Shown here: one piece after another, positions 50,876-60,305 of the stretch
How positions within the stretch are numbered: the stretch's first letter is position 1
Layout of the letters: each line of letters begins with the position of its first letter
Assembly: GCA_023954375.1 (NCBI GenBank)
Contig: JAMLIC010000020.1
Location: forward strand, 94,384 to 158,383
Source: Planctomycetota bacterium
Lineage (GTDB): Bacteria > Planctomycetota > J058
DNA: 64,000 nucleotides
Direction of reading: 5' to 3'
The notes under the pieces: model-generated
What the model was told of the DNA's origin: nothing
Databases searched by the model: none
The model's input: only the letters and a program-made list of their open reading frames with translations
Translations under genes and position numbers: made by a program

Positions 50876-52435
50876 ATGACGCCGGCCGCCCTCGACCTCA
50901 CGCGTGACCTCGTGCTGCTCTCGGACCTCGTCGCCGCCTCGGGCGACCCCGTCGAGGACCTGCTCCGGCGCGGCCTCGACGCCCTGCAGCGCCTCGTGCC
51001 CTACGACCTGGCGACCGCGTTCCTGCTCGACGGTCCGCGCCTGGTCGCGCGCGTCGCCCGGGGGCGCCTGGCCGGCCCGGCGGTGGCGCAGCACGTCCTG
51101 CGCCTCGACGACGCCGCCCCCCTGCGGGAGGCCCTCGAGACGCGGCGCGCGCGCGCCTTCGTCGAGACCGACCACGCGCAGGACGGCGACGCCTGGGACG
51201 GCGTGCTCGACCTGCCGCACGGGCACGGCTGCATGGTCGTCCCGCTCTGCGCGGGCGACCGCTGCCTCGGCCTCATCACGCTCGACCGCGCCGCGTGCGT
51301 GCCCTACGCGCCCGAGGCCGTCATGCTCGCCGAGGTCTACGGGCAGGTCCTGGCCCTGGCGCTGCGCGGGGCGGTGGAGCGGGTCGGGCTCGAGCGGCTG
51401 CACCGGCAGGACCACGAGCACGCCAAGCAGCTCGAGCACCGCCTCTCGGGCGACGCGCGCCCGCTGCTCGAGGCCTCGCGCAGCGCCGCCATGCAGGCCC
51501 TGGTGCGGCGCGCTCGGCAGGTGGCGGCCGTCGACACGCCCGTGCTCGTGCTCGGCGAGACCGGCACGGGCAAGGAGCGGCTCTCGCGCGCGATCCACCT
51601 GTGGAGCCGCCGCGCCGACCAGCCGTTCGTGGTCGTGAACACGGCGGCGCTCCCGCCGGACCTCCTCGAGAGCGAGCTCTTCGGCCACGTGAAGGGCGCC
51701 TTCACCGGCGCCACGCGCGACCGCGCCGGCCGCTTCCAGGTGGCCAACGGCGGGACGCTCCTCCTGGACGAGATCGGCGAGCTGCAGCTCGACCTGCAGG
51801 CGAAGCTGCTGCGCGTCCTGCAGGAGGGGACGCTCCAGCCCGTCGGCAGCGACCGGACGGTGAAGGTGGACGTGCGCGTGCTCGCCGCCACTCACGTCGA
51901 CCTGGAGCGCGCCGTCGCCGAGGGGCGCTTCCGCGCCGACCTCTACTACCGCCTGGCGGTGTTCCCGCTCCACCTGCCGCCGCTGCGCGAGCGGCTCGAC
52001 GACCTCCCGGCGCTGGCCGACGCCCTCCTCGCCGAGCAGGCCGCCCGCACGGGCCGGCGCGGGCTCGCCCTCTCGCCCGCCGCCCTGGCCCGCCTGCGGC
52101 GGCACCGCTGGCCCGGAAACTTGCGCGAGCTCGCCAACACCCTCGAGCGGGCGGCGATCGTCGCCCTGGGGCCGACGCTCCGGCCCGAGGACCTCGACCT
52201 GCCCGACGCGCGGGGGCCCGCGGCCGCGGCGCGCGACCTCCCGCCCGCCGCCGACGACGAGCCCGTCCCGACGCTCGAGGAGGTCGAGCGCGCGCACATC
52301 GCGCGCGTCCTGGCGCGCACGCGGGGCAAGCTCTACGGCGCCGACGGCGCCGCCGCGCTCCTCGGCCTCAAGCCCTCGACGCTGCAGAGCCGGATGAAGA
52401 AGCTGGGGATCGCCCGGCGGGCGGACGGCGGTTAA
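50876..52435 (+). CDS. Sigma-54-dependent transcriptional activator with GAF sensor (NorR-like)
   Basis: 519 residues, ATG 50876. A GAF domain (residues ~15-165) is followed by the AAA+ domain: Walker A LGETGTGKERLSRAIH, the sigma-54 contact loop GAFTGA near residue 274, Walker B GGTLLLDEIGEL and arginine finger region RFRADLYYRLAVFPLHLPPLRER. A Fis-type helix-turn-helix (LYGADGAAALLGLKPSTLQSRMKKLGI) ends the protein. Sensing by GAF rather than phosphorylation resembles NorR, VnfA and similar regulators. Its position facing ahpC-ahpD and the palindrome array suggest control of peroxide defence and of itself. Confidence 0.93.
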   Translation: MTPAALDLTRDLVLLSDLVAASGDPVEDLLRRGLDALQRLVPYDLATAFLLDGPRLVARVARGRLAGPAVAQHVLRLDDAAPLREALETRRARAFVETDHAQDGDAWDGVLDLPHGHGCMVVPLCAGDRCLGLITLDRAACVPYAPEAVMLAEVYGQVLALALRGAVERVGLERLHRQDHEHAKQLEHRLSGDARPLLEASRSAAMQALVRRARQVAAVDTPVLVLGETGTGKERLSRAIHLWSRRADQPFVVVNTAALPPDLLESELFGHVKGAFTGATRDRAGRFQVANGGTLLLDEIGELQLDLQAKLLRVLQEGTLQPVGSDRTVKVDVRVLAATHVDLERAVAEGRFRADLYYRLAVFPLHLPPLRERLDDLPALADALLAEQAARTGRRGLALSPAALARLRRHRWPGNLRELANTLERAAIVALGPTLRPEDLDLPDARGPAAAARDLPPAADDEPVPTLEEVERAHIARVLARTRGKLYGADGAAALLGLKPSTLQSRMKKLGIARRADGG

Positions 52436-52445
52436 CCTCGCGCGC

Positions 52446-53157
52446 GTGCGCCGTCGCGGCCTGCTGCTCCTCCTCGCGCTCGTCCTGGGCTGCGCCTCGA
52501 GCCCCCTCGGCGCCGACTGGGCCGACCTGCCCCCCGCGGCGCGCGACGCGCGGGCGCTCGAGGCGCTCCACGAGGCGTTCGCCGTGGCGCTCGACCGGCG
52601 CGGCCTCGAGGTCGAGGACCGCCGCGTCCTCGCGGTCGACCTGGCGGGGATCGCCTACGAGGGCGAGGGCGGCGCGGCCCGCCTGCGCTGGGACGACGTC
52701 GAGGCGGTCGAGCAGGTCGAGCCCCCGGCGCGCGGCGGCGCGGTCGACCTGCGCCTCTACCTGCGCGACGAGGTCGTCGCCCGGGGGCGTGGCCAACCCC
52801 CGGGCCCCGCCGCGCGTCCTCGGCCTGGCGCTGTCGCGGCCGCACCTGGTCCTCGCGCGCCGCCCTCGCGGGGCGCGGCGCCGCCTCGTCGCGGCGCTCG
52901 AGCACGTGCGCGGACGGGGCGCGGACGCGCCGGCCGCGGCCGTCGCGGCGCCCACCCCGGCCGGGCCGCCAGCGCCCGCCTCGCCCGACCTCGCCGACGC
53001 CGCCGCGCCCGCCCCCGGACCGCCGCGCCGGACGGACGACGCCCGCCTGGACGAGGCGGAGGAGACCCTGCGCCGCCTGCGCGCCTGGCGCGACGAGGGG
53101 CTCATCACCCCCGACGAGTACGAGGCCAAGCGGCGGGCGCTGCTCGAGGGGCTGTAG
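52446..53157 (+). CDS. SHOCT-domain lipoprotein, one-base frame disruption
   Basis: GTG 52446 starts MRRRGLLLLLALVLGCASS (lipobox LVLGC). The reading DLRLYLRDEVVARG continues, after removing one G from the five-G run at 52783-52787, as GVANPRAPPRVLGLALSRPHLVLARR. It ends with the SHOCT module LDEAEETLRRLRAWRDEGLITPDEYEAKRRALL at 53157. The corrected protein has about 236 residues. Role unknown; SHOCT is a short oligomerisation-type module. The indel may be an assembly error. Confidence 0.72.
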
Positions 53158-53171
53158 CGTCCGGAATGCGA

Positions 53172-53197
53172 CCGCCCCCGCCAGGAGGCGGGGGCGG
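53172..53197. terminator. Bidirectional hairpin between convergent genes
   Basis: CCGCCCCCGCC and GGCGGGGGCGG are perfect 11-base arms around AGGA, 15 bases after the SHOCT gene stop and 22 bases from the stop of the convergent redoxin gene. Fits a shared terminator. Confidence 0.75.
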
Positions 53198-53218
53198 CCG
53201 TCGCGCGGTCACGCGTCG

Positions 53219-54148
53219 CTAGTCGCGGTCGTGCTCACCGCCGAAGCGGTCGCGCTGCTGGTCGTGCGGCATCTGCCGCTGCGGGTCCATGCCCTGGTGC
53301 TGCCGCGGGGCGCCGGCCGGGAGGCTGGTGCCGAACGGCTCGCTGCGGGGCACGCTCACCGGCTGGTCGTTGGTGAGCTGGTTGAGCGCCTGCGAGACGT
53401 AGTTGACGTCGCCGATGTCGGCCACGCCGCGGCTGTTGTCGACCGCGCCGCTGTAGGCGACCTCGCCGTTCTTGTTGATGATGAACACGTGCGGGATCTC
53501 CGAGACGCCGTAGAGGCGCGCGAGGTTGCCGCTGTCATCGAGCAGGATCGGGTACTCGATGTCGAGGTCGTCCTTCGAGCGCTCGAGGATCTCGATGGCC
53601 TGCTCGCGGGTCATCGTCGCCAGGCGGCTGGTCTCGCCGGTCTGGCCGGTCTGCCCGATGCCGCCCTGCTGCTGCTGGCCGAGCCCGCCCTGCTGCTGCT
53701 GGCCGAGCCCGCCCTGCTGCTGCTGGCCGAGCCCGCCCTGCTGCCCGCCGACGCCCGCCTGGCCGTCGCGGATGCCGAACGTGGCCACGGCCAGCCACAC
53801 GACGTCCCTGTCCTCGAACCGCTCGTAGGTCTGGCGCAGGAGCTCGGTCTGCTCGTGGTACTTGCGCGAGAACGGGCTCAGCGGGTCGAACCACTCCAGC
53901 ACGACGATCTTGTCGTCCTGCAGGTACTCCCGCAGGTTGTGGGTGTCGCCGTCGATGTCCTGCAGGATGAAGTTGGGCGCCTGCGTGCCGACCTGGACGC
54001 CCTTCTCGCCCATGCCCGTCTGGCCCATCTGGCCCTGGCGGTCCATCTGGCCCTGGCGGTCCAGCTCGCCCTGGCGGTCCTGGGCGAACGCGATGACGCC
54101 CGCGCCCATGAGGGCGGGGATCACGGCCATCGTCACCAGCTTCTTCAC
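53219..54148 (-). CDS. Exported thioredoxin-fold redoxin with Gln/Gly repeats and no catalytic Cys
   Basis: 309 residues from GTG 54148 with AAGGAG upstream. Signal peptide (LVTMAVIPALMGAGVIAFAQ), a Q/G-rich spacer of DRQGQM repeats, then the redoxin core VGTQAPNFILQDIDG and IVVLEWFDPLSPFSRKYHEQ. In relatives the last motif is EWxNPxCPF; here the Cys is Ser. An insert of three nearly identical GGLGQQQQ units interrupts the fold before IEYPILLDDSGNLARLYGVSEIPHVFIINKNG, the cis-Pro segment. I see no other Cys, so thiol chemistry is unlikely; it may be a binding or structural derivative. Confidence 0.83.
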   Translation of the reverse strand: MKKLVTMAVIPALMGAGVIAFAQDRQGELDRQGQMDRQGQMGQTGMGEKGVQVGTQAPNFILQDIDGDTHNLREYLQDDKIVVLEWFDPLSPFSRKYHEQTELLRQTYERFEDRDVVWLAVATFGIRDGQAGVGGQQGGLGQQQQGGLGQQQQGGLGQQQQGGIGQTGQTGETSRLATMTREQAIEILERSKDDLDIEYPILLDDSGNLARLYGVSEIPHVFIINKNGEVAYSGAVDNSRGVADIGDVNYVSQALNQLTNDQPVSVPRSEPFGTSLPAGAPRQHQGMDPQRQMPHDQQRDRFGGEHDRD

Positions 54149-54363
54149 GGATCGTGCTCCTTCTTGCACTGGTCACACCCGCGCGAGGCGGGGGGAAGGG
54201 CCCCGCGAGTGCGGACCCGTCCCTGGCGGGGTCCTCCCCGCCGCTGCCCCCCTCCAACGGGACGGTCACGTAGGCAACCCGGGTGCCGGGCGTAACCAGC
54301 CCTCGACCCGACGCGACGGGCACGAGCGGCTCACCCGGGGGACACGCGGGCCCGTCCCGCGCG

Positions 54364-54840
54364 CTAACCGTCGAGCCGACGAACGCCCCGCGCCTCCAGG
54401 CGCTCGACGACGTCGTGCATCAGCGCCTCATCGCACGGGATCATGGGCCCGAGCCAACGGGTCCAGGGTCGGCCGCGGACCATGAGCGCGACCCCGCCCG
54501 CGCGGCAGCGGAACCCCCGGAGCCGGTCGTAGCGGAGGATCACGCCCCGGACCGGCGCGACCGTCCCGAGGACCACGCGGTCCTCGAAGAGGGTCGCCCC
54601 GCGCCAGCGCGTCTGGTGGGCGTGGACGAGGAGGCCGAGGCCCAGGAGGAGCAAGGCCCACGTGCCGAGGCCCATCACGTGGCCCAGCGCCGGCGGCGCG
54701 CCGAGCGCGCGCGCGAGCATCTCCCCCGCGCCGACGAGCACCAGCCCCGCGAGGTTCCACAGCCCGCACAGCGGGAGGAGCAGGAGCATGATCGAGCACT
54801 CGAGGCCCCGCGGCGCGGGCGGGGCGGGCGCGACGATCAC
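54364..54840 (-). CDS. Small membrane protein with PH-like C-terminal domain, function unknown
   Basis: About 158 residues from GTG 54840 (ATG 54789 is the alternative). Two helices (LLLLPLCGLWNLAGLVLVGAG and HVMGLGTWALLLLGLGLLV) precede a soluble part RWRGATLFEDRVVLGTVAPVRGVILRYDRLRGFRC. This has the look of bacterial PH-like membrane proteins. It follows the M50 protease gene on the same strand, 53 bases on. Confidence 0.62.
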   Translation of the reverse strand: MIVAPAPPAPRGLECSIMLLLLPLCGLWNLAGLVLVGAGEMLARALGAPPALGHVMGLGTWALLLLGLGLLVHAHQTRWRGATLFEDRVVLGTVAPVRGVILRYDRLRGFRCRAGGVALMVRGRPWTRWLGPMIPCDEALMHDVVERLEARGVRRLDG

Positions 54841-54893
54841 TCGCGCGGGGCCGCCGCGCCCAGGAGCGACCGGCGGCGCCGCGTCGCCGCCGG

Positions 54894-55613
54894 TCACGCC
54901 GCGGGCCGCGACGGGCGCACCCACGCCAGCCAGAAGGCCCCGGCCAGGATGAGCAGCGACAGGCCCGCGATGAGCGCGCCCCAGACCCAGTAGGGGAGGA
55001 GGAGGACCTCCGCGATCGCCTGCGTGTCGGAGGCCATCAGCTTGCCGCCGCGCTCGAACCCCTTCGTGAACATGTAGTCGAACGAGGCCAGGCTCCCCAG
55101 GCAGAGCTGGATGCCGATGAGCTGGGTCACGACCAGGCGCGGCGTCTCGGCGCCCCAGCGGGCGAGCGCGAGCGTCGCGGCGGCCAGGGCGGCCACGGAG
55201 ACCATCCCGAAGGGGTTGCGCACCCACAGGACGAGCGACGCGACCAGGGCCAGGCCGAGCCCCAGGAGCACGCGGCGCGCGGTGGCCTGCCGCGCCCCGA
55301 GCACGACGACGAGCCCCCCGAGGAGCGCCGGCCCGAGGAGGCCGCCCGCCGACACGACCACCCCGCGCAGGCCGCCGCCGTGCCGGCTGTAGGCCACCCC
55401 GCCGAGGTCCGGATAGAGCTCGAGGTGGCTGAACGACCCGCCCACGAGCAGCGCCGCCAGCCCGTGGCCCATCTCGTGGGCCCACGTCGCCAGGAGGGCG
55501 AAGGGGTAGAGCGCGTAGCGCCCGTACGGGACGACGGCGAGCGCGATGCTCAGGGCCGCGGCGCCGAAGAAGGCGGCCGCGAGGCGGGCCTGCGGGCGGG
55601 CGGGGGCGGGCAT
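54894..55613 (-). CDS. M50-family (site-2-like) membrane metallopeptidase
   Basis: 239 residues. Zinc motif HEMGH in LLATWAHEMGHGLAALLVGG near residue 46, inside a hydrophobic protein with about seven helices; GGLLGPALLGGLVVVLGAR follows. It matches the M50B-like group whose substrates are mostly unknown. Asp of a third ligand is not obvious, so activity is probable but not certain. Confidence 0.82.
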   Translation of the reverse strand: MPAPARPQARLAAAFFGAAALSIALAVVPYGRYALYPFALLATWAHEMGHGLAALLVGGSFSHLELYPDLGGVAYSRHGGGLRGVVVSAGGLLGPALLGGLVVVLGARQATARRVLLGLGLALVASLVLWVRNPFGMVSVAALAAATLALARWGAETPRLVVTQLIGIQLCLGSLASFDYMFTKGFERGGKLMASDTQAIAEVLLLPYWVWGALIAGLSLLILAGAFWLAWVRPSRPAA

Positions 55614-55653
55614 GGGCCGAGGATGACCCCGGCCCCGCGGCGCCGCAACCCGC

Positions 55654-56967
55654 TCACGTCAGCCGCGGCGGGGCGGGGATCCCGTACTTCACGCGCACCT
55701 GCTCGAGCGCCGCGCGCATGGCGGCGGCGTCGGCGTAGCGCTCGTCGGGCTTCTTCTTCATCGCCACGCGCACCACGTGGCAGAGCTCGGGCGGCAGGGC
55801 GGGGTTGAAGCGCTCGAGCGGCGGCGGGTCGCGCTCCATGATCCCGGTCATGAAGTCGTGCAGGTTGTTGGCGATGATCGGGTAGCGCCCCGTGAGCAGG
55901 TGGTAGAGGCTCGCGCCCAGCGAGTAGATGTCGGCGCGGTGGTCGACGTTGCGCGCGTTGTTCACCTGCTCGGGCGGCATGTAGCAGGGCGTGCCCACGC
56001 CCTCTCCGTCGCGCGTGCCGGCCGACACGCCGACGCGCTTCGCCAGCCCGAAGTCCGAGAGCTTCGCCACGCCGTCCTGCGCGCGGTAGAGGATGTTCGC
56101 CGGCTTGACGTCGCGGTGCACGACGCCCTCCTTCGCCGCGTAGGAGAGCGCGTCGCACATCTGCAGGCCGATCGAGAGCGCGATGGCCACCGCCGGCGGC
56201 CCGTGCTCCTCGATCAGCGACTGGAGGTCCTTGCCCGGGAAGTACTCCATGACGATGAAGTAGCCGCCCGGGAAGGCGCTCGCGTCGAAGACCTTCACGA
56301 TCTGCGGGTGGTCGAGGCGCGAGATCGTCTGCGCCTCGCGCAGGAAGCGCGCCTCGGTGCGCGGCGAGAGCCCCTCGCGGCGGCGGAGGACCTTCAGCGC
56401 GACCACGCGGCCGAGGACGAGCTGGGTGGCCTTGTAGACCAGCCCCGCCGAGCCGGCGCCGAGCCGCTCGTGCACCTCGAAGCCGTGGAACTCGCGCGAG
56501 TCGAAGCTCACGACGACCGAGCAGTCCGGGCACAGGTAGCTCCCGCCGCGCTCGCGCACCTCCCCCTCGGCGAACGTCGCCAGGGTGATCGAGCGGCCGC
56601 AGTGCACGCAGGGGTTCGGCTGGTCGAGGAACGACGCCGTCTCCTCGGCCTCCTCGGAGAGCTGGGTGAGGTCCCGGACGTAGGTGACGTCCCACACCTG
56701 CTCGCCCGCCGCCATGCGGTCGCGCTCGGCGAGCGCCTTCTGCTTCACGCGCACGCCGTTGACGAACACCCCGTTGCGGCTCTCCATGTCGCGCACGACG
56801 CCGCGGTCCCCGGTGAAGTCGACCTCGAGGTGGATGCGCGACAGGTGGGTGTCGCGCACCTTGCGGCCGGCCTGCGACGAGCGCCCGATCGTGAGCTTCG
56901 CCCCGTGCTCGATCGGGATGACCTCACCGGGATGGACTCCGGCGGCGCAGGTCAGGACCAGGAACAT
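55654..56967 (-). CDS. FHA-domain Ser/Thr protein kinase with a CxxC zinc-type insert
   Basis: 437 residues from ATG 56967 (ATG 56997 adds ten). FHA domain first: GEVIPIEHGAKLTIGRSSQA, LSRIHLEVDFTGDRG, MESRNGVFVNGVRV. A linker with paired Cys (NPCVHCGRSITLA, GSYLCPDCSVV) probably binds zinc. The kinase follows: FEVHERLGAGSAGLVYKATQ, VVALKVLRRR, VVHRDVKPANILY, LSDFGLAKRVG and CYMPPEQVNN, all intact. No membrane helix is seen, so it is cytoplasmic. It should phosphorylate partners recognised through its own phosphothreonine-binding FHA. Confidence 0.92.
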   Translation of the reverse strand: MFLVLTCAAGVHPGEVIPIEHGAKLTIGRSSQAGRKVRDTHLSRIHLEVDFTGDRGVVRDMESRNGVFVNGVRVKQKALAERDRMAAGEQVWDVTYVRDLTQLSEEAEETASFLDQPNPCVHCGRSITLATFAEGEVRERGGSYLCPDCSVVVSFDSREFHGFEVHERLGAGSAGLVYKATQLVLGRVVALKVLRRREGLSPRTEARFLREAQTISRLDHPQIVKVFDASAFPGGYFIVMEYFPGKDLQSLIEEHGPPAVAIALSIGLQMCDALSYAAKEGVVHRDVKPANILYRAQDGVAKLSDFGLAKRVGVSAGTRDGEGVGTPCYMPPEQVNNARNVDHRADIYSLGASLYHLLTGRYPIIANNLHDFMTGIMERDPPPLERFNPALPPELCHVVRVAMKKKPDERYADAAAMRAALEQVRVKYGIPAPPRLT

Positions 56968-57130
56968 CCGCCACTCCGCGCGCGACGGCGCGCGCATGGG
57001 AGGGTATGTCGACGGGGGGCGGCGCGCAACCGAGTGGGCCAGGTGGGTCGCCCTGGCGCTCTTGCACGTGCCCGGACGCCCCGCCCTTCTTCACGTGCCC
57101 GTGCCCGCGAGCGCGCGTGATCGCGCCCCG

Positions 57131-59341
57131 TCACGGTCGAGCGAGCCGCTCCGCCTCCGCCCGCGCCGCCGCCGGTAGCGGCCGGTGCGGCCCTCCCTCC
57201 GCGGCGCGCACCGCGTCGTCGAGCGCCACCGCCCGTCGCGCCGCCTCGCGCGCCCGCGCCGCGTCGCCCAGCCCGGCGTGCGCCCTGGCCGCCGAGAGCA
57301 CCTGCTCGGCCGTGAGCCGGCGCGCGAGCTGCCGCACCTCGTCGCTCGCGGCCAGCGCCGCGTCGAGGGCCTCGCCCGCCGCCGGCGCCGCCGGGTCGCG
57401 CGCGAGCGCCAGGCCGAGCGCCAGCCGGTGGCCGGGGTCGCCGGGGTAGCGGCGGACGGCCTCCTCCAGCGCGGCCCGCGCCCCCGGCAGGTCACCCGCC
57501 TTCAGGCGGATCGCGCCCAGGTCGGCCCACGCGCTGGCCGAGCGCGGCGCCCGCGCGACCGCCGCCTCGGCGGCCCGGAGCGCGTCTTCCAGGCGCCCCC
57601 GCCGCGCCTCGACCGCGGCCCGGGCGAGCCATGTGCGCGCGTGCCCGGGGTAGGCGCGCGTGGCCGCCGCGAGGTCGGCCGCCGCCTCGTCGAGGTCGCG
57701 GGCCTCGTCGGCCCGGGCCCGGGCCTGGTCGGCCTCGAGGGCGCGCGGGACGACGAGGGCCAGGAGCGCCAGGCCGAGGCCGCCCGCGGCCAGGCCGAGC
57801 CCCAGCGTGACGCGCCGGGAGACCGTCGCGGCTCCGTCACGGGGCGTCGCGCGCGCCACGCCCAGGGCCAGGACGAGGGCCGCGACCGTGGCCGTCCCGG
57901 CGTGGTGCAGCCCGAAGTCGAGCAGCGCGTCGGCGAGGAACGCGGCGACGCCGGCCAGGAGCGCCCCGGCGACGAGGCGCGGCGGCGCGCGGTCCGCGGC
58001 CCACGCGCCGAGGGCGGCGAGCGCCGGCAGGGCCACCGTCAGGGCCAGGAGGTGGCCGGGCGTCTCGAGGCTGTAGGCGTCGCCGAAGGACGCCACGAGG
58101 AAGAGGCCCAGCCACAGCCCCGCGCCCGTGAACTCGAGCGTCCGCCCGGAGCCGTCCGCGGTCCCCTCCCCGTCCTCCACCCCCGCATCACGCGCGTCGA
58201 GGCCGCGCAGCCCCGCCCGCGCCCACACGCCGAGGAGCCCCAGGGCGGCGCCCAGCCCGACGACCCCCGTCTCCGCCAGGAGCTGCACCACGCCGTTGTG
58301 CGCGTGCAGCGCCTCCTCGGCGCGCACCGCCTTGTAGGCCGGGTAGAGCTCGCGGAACTGGTTCAGGCCCGCCCCCAGGAGCGGGTGGTCGCGGGCGATC
58401 GCCAGGCCCGCCGCCCAGTACTCCAGCCGCACCGCCAGCGACAGCCCCACCCCCTCGGCGTCCGGGTCGCGGGCCCAGGCCACCAGCCCGGCGAGGACGA
58501 CCACCCCGCCGGCGACCGCCAGCCCGGCGAGCGCGCGGCGGCGCCAGGGGGCCACGCGCGGGTGGAGGAGGAGCGAGGCGCCGAGCGCGGCGCCGACGGC
58601 CAGGGCGCCGCCCTTCGACTGCGTCTGCGCGGCGGCCGCGGCCACGACGAGGGCGAGCAGCCCGAGCGCCGGCCCCCACGGGAGGCGGCGGCGCAGGTGC
58701 CAGGCGCCGGTCACGAGGAGCGGGAGGACCATCCCGGCCGCGCACGCGAGCAGGGCCGGGAGCAGGAACGGCCCCGCCGCCTCCGGCGAGTGGATGCGCT
58801 CGTGCAGGGCCTGCCGGTAGGACACATCGAGGTGGCCGATGTCCCCCTCGAGGGCGCCCGCGGCGTACTCGGCCACGAGGCGCGGGTGCTCGACGAGCCG
58901 CTGCCAGAGCGCCAGCCCCGCCGCGCAGCCGACGATCCCCACGACCACCCCGACGAGCGCCCGCGCCCCGGCGCGCTCGCGCCCGAGGTCGTGGGCGACG
59001 AGCAGGAGGAGGAGGAGCCCCGTCCAGGAGAGCGCCGTCCGCCAGGCGAGGTCCGCGTGCTCGGCCCGCGCGGCGGCGACGAGGAGCACGACGGCGCACA
59101 CGCCGGCCGCGGCCAGCGCGCCGGGCGGGGCCGCCAGCCCGCGCCCGGCGAGCCCTCGCCCGAGGAGCGTCGCCGCCGCCCCGCAGACGACGAGCGCGTC
59201 GAAGAGGAGCTGGGCGCCGGGGTGCAGGAGCTCGATCCCGCCGCCGGAGGTCAGCGCGCGGGTGACCAGCCCGGCCACGAGGAGCAGGAGCCCCAGCCGG
59301 GCGATCAGGGGCGTGAGCGGCGAGGGGGCCGCGTCGGTCAT
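57131..59341 (-). CDS. O-antigen-ligase-like (Wzy/WaaL family) membrane protein with C-terminal TPRs
   Basis: 736 residues from ATG 59341, overlapping the pyrF stop by four bases. About 12 helices in the first ~430 residues. The ligase signature sits around residue 285-340: RLEYWAAGLAIARDHPLLGAGLNQFRELYP, then HAHNGVVQLLAETGVVGLGA. A tail of tetratricopeptide-like units (ARTWLARAAVEARRGRLEDAL, SAWADLGAIRLKAGDLPGAR) occupies the last ~230 residues. It may ligate or polymerise surface polysaccharide; the TPR tail probably faces the periplasm. Confidence 0.87.
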   Translation of the reverse strand: MTDAAPSPLTPLIARLGLLLLVAGLVTRALTSGGGIELLHPGAQLLFDALVVCGAAATLLGRGLAGRGLAAPPGALAAAGVCAVVLLVAAARAEHADLAWRTALSWTGLLLLLLVAHDLGRERAGARALVGVVVGIVGCAAGLALWQRLVEHPRLVAEYAAGALEGDIGHLDVSYRQALHERIHSPEAAGPFLLPALLACAAGMVLPLLVTGAWHLRRRLPWGPALGLLALVVAAAAAQTQSKGGALAVGAALGASLLLHPRVAPWRRRALAGLAVAGGVVVLAGLVAWARDPDAEGVGLSLAVRLEYWAAGLAIARDHPLLGAGLNQFRELYPAYKAVRAEEALHAHNGVVQLLAETGVVGLGAALGLLGVWARAGLRGLDARDAGVEDGEGTADGSGRTLEFTGAGLWLGLFLVASFGDAYSLETPGHLLALTVALPALAALGAWAADRAPPRLVAGALLAGVAAFLADALLDFGLHHAGTATVAALVLALGVARATPRDGAATVSRRVTLGLGLAAGGLGLALLALVVPRALEADQARARADEARDLDEAAADLAAATRAYPGHARTWLARAAVEARRGRLEDALRAAEAAVARAPRSASAWADLGAIRLKAGDLPGARAALEEAVRRYPGDPGHRLALGLALARDPAAPAAGEALDAALAASDEVRQLARRLTAEQVLSAARAHAGLGDAARAREAARRAVALDDAVRAAEGGPHRPLPAAARAEAERLARP

Positions 59342-60174
59342 CCCAGCGCCGTCCGCATGCGCGCGAGCGCGTCGACCACCCGGCCCTGCCAGTCGGCCGG
59401 GGCGGCGCCCTCCCAGGGCAGCGTCAGCGAGCGCGAGGCCGACACGAGCGCGCCGCCCCCGCGCGCGTCGAGGGCGGCCCGGTAGGCCTCGACCCCGCCG
59501 CCCTGCGCGCCCCAGCCGGGCATGAGGAAGGGCGCGTCGGGCATGAGCGCCCGCAGGCGCGCGACGACGTCGACGGGGGCCGTGAGGCCGACCACGGCGC
59601 CCACGAGCGAGCGCCCGCTCGCCCCGTGGTGCGAAGCGCCGACCTCGTCCACGAGCCGCGCGACCCGCTCGGCCACGGTCTCGGCCGGCCGCCCGTCGTC
59701 GCCGACCACCCGCAGCGACTGCAGGTCGGCGGCGCCGGGGTTCGAGGTGCGCACGAGCACGAACAGCCCCTTGCCCCCGCGCGCCGCCCAGCGGACGAAC
59801 GGCGCCAGCGCGTCGCGCCCGAGGTAGGGGTTCACGGTCGCCGCGTCGAACGGGCTCTCCGGCCCGAGGATCCGCCGCGCGTAGGCCTCGGCCGTGGAGT
59901 CGATGTCGCCGCGCTTGCAGTCGGCGACGACCAGCGCGCCGCCCGCCCGCGCCGCGCGCGCGACGCGCTCGACCTGCGCCCAGTCGTCGTCGAAGAACGC
60001 CAGCTGCGGCTTGACCGCCGCCACCCGCGGCCCGAGCAGCCGCGCGGCCTCCTCGGCCCAGGCAACGGCGTCGAGCCCGGCCGGGAGGGCGCCCGGGCGC
60101 GGGTCGACGCCGGCGCACACCGGCCCGCGCGCGGCGACGAGGTCGGTGAGGCGGTCGGCGAAGGACGTGGTCAT
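59338..60174 (-). CDS. pyrF: Orotidine 5'-phosphate decarboxylase (type 2)
   Basis: 278 residues from ATG 60174. VCAGVDPRPGALP, VAAVKPQLAFFDDD and the catalytic tetrad region LVVADCKRGDIDSTAEAYA, then NPYLGRDALAPF and FLMPGWGAQGG, are typical of the longer type 2 PyrF. It makes UMP from OMP in pyrimidine synthesis. Co-translated with the polysaccharide-ligase-like gene by ATGA overlap. Confidence 0.95.
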   Translation of the reverse strand: MTTSFADRLTDLVAARGPVCAGVDPRPGALPAGLDAVAWAEEAARLLGPRVAAVKPQLAFFDDDWAQVERVARAARAGGALVVADCKRGDIDSTAEAYARRILGPESPFDAATVNPYLGRDALAPFVRWAARGGKGLFVLVRTSNPGAADLQSLRVVGDDGRPAETVAERVARLVDEVGASHHGASGRSLVGAVVGLTAPVDVVARLRALMPDAPFLMPGWGAQGGGVEAYRAALDARGGGALVSASRSLTLPWEGAAPADWQGRVVDALARMRTALG

Positions 60175-60305
60175 GCGGCTGACTCTATCGCACGGGTCCC
60201 GGACGACGCGGGCGGCCGTCGATCGCCGGCCGCCCCCGGCGCCACGCGGCCCATGGCGCTGCCCCCCCGTTTCTGGCACGCTGTCCCCATACCGGAGGCC
60301 CGGCC

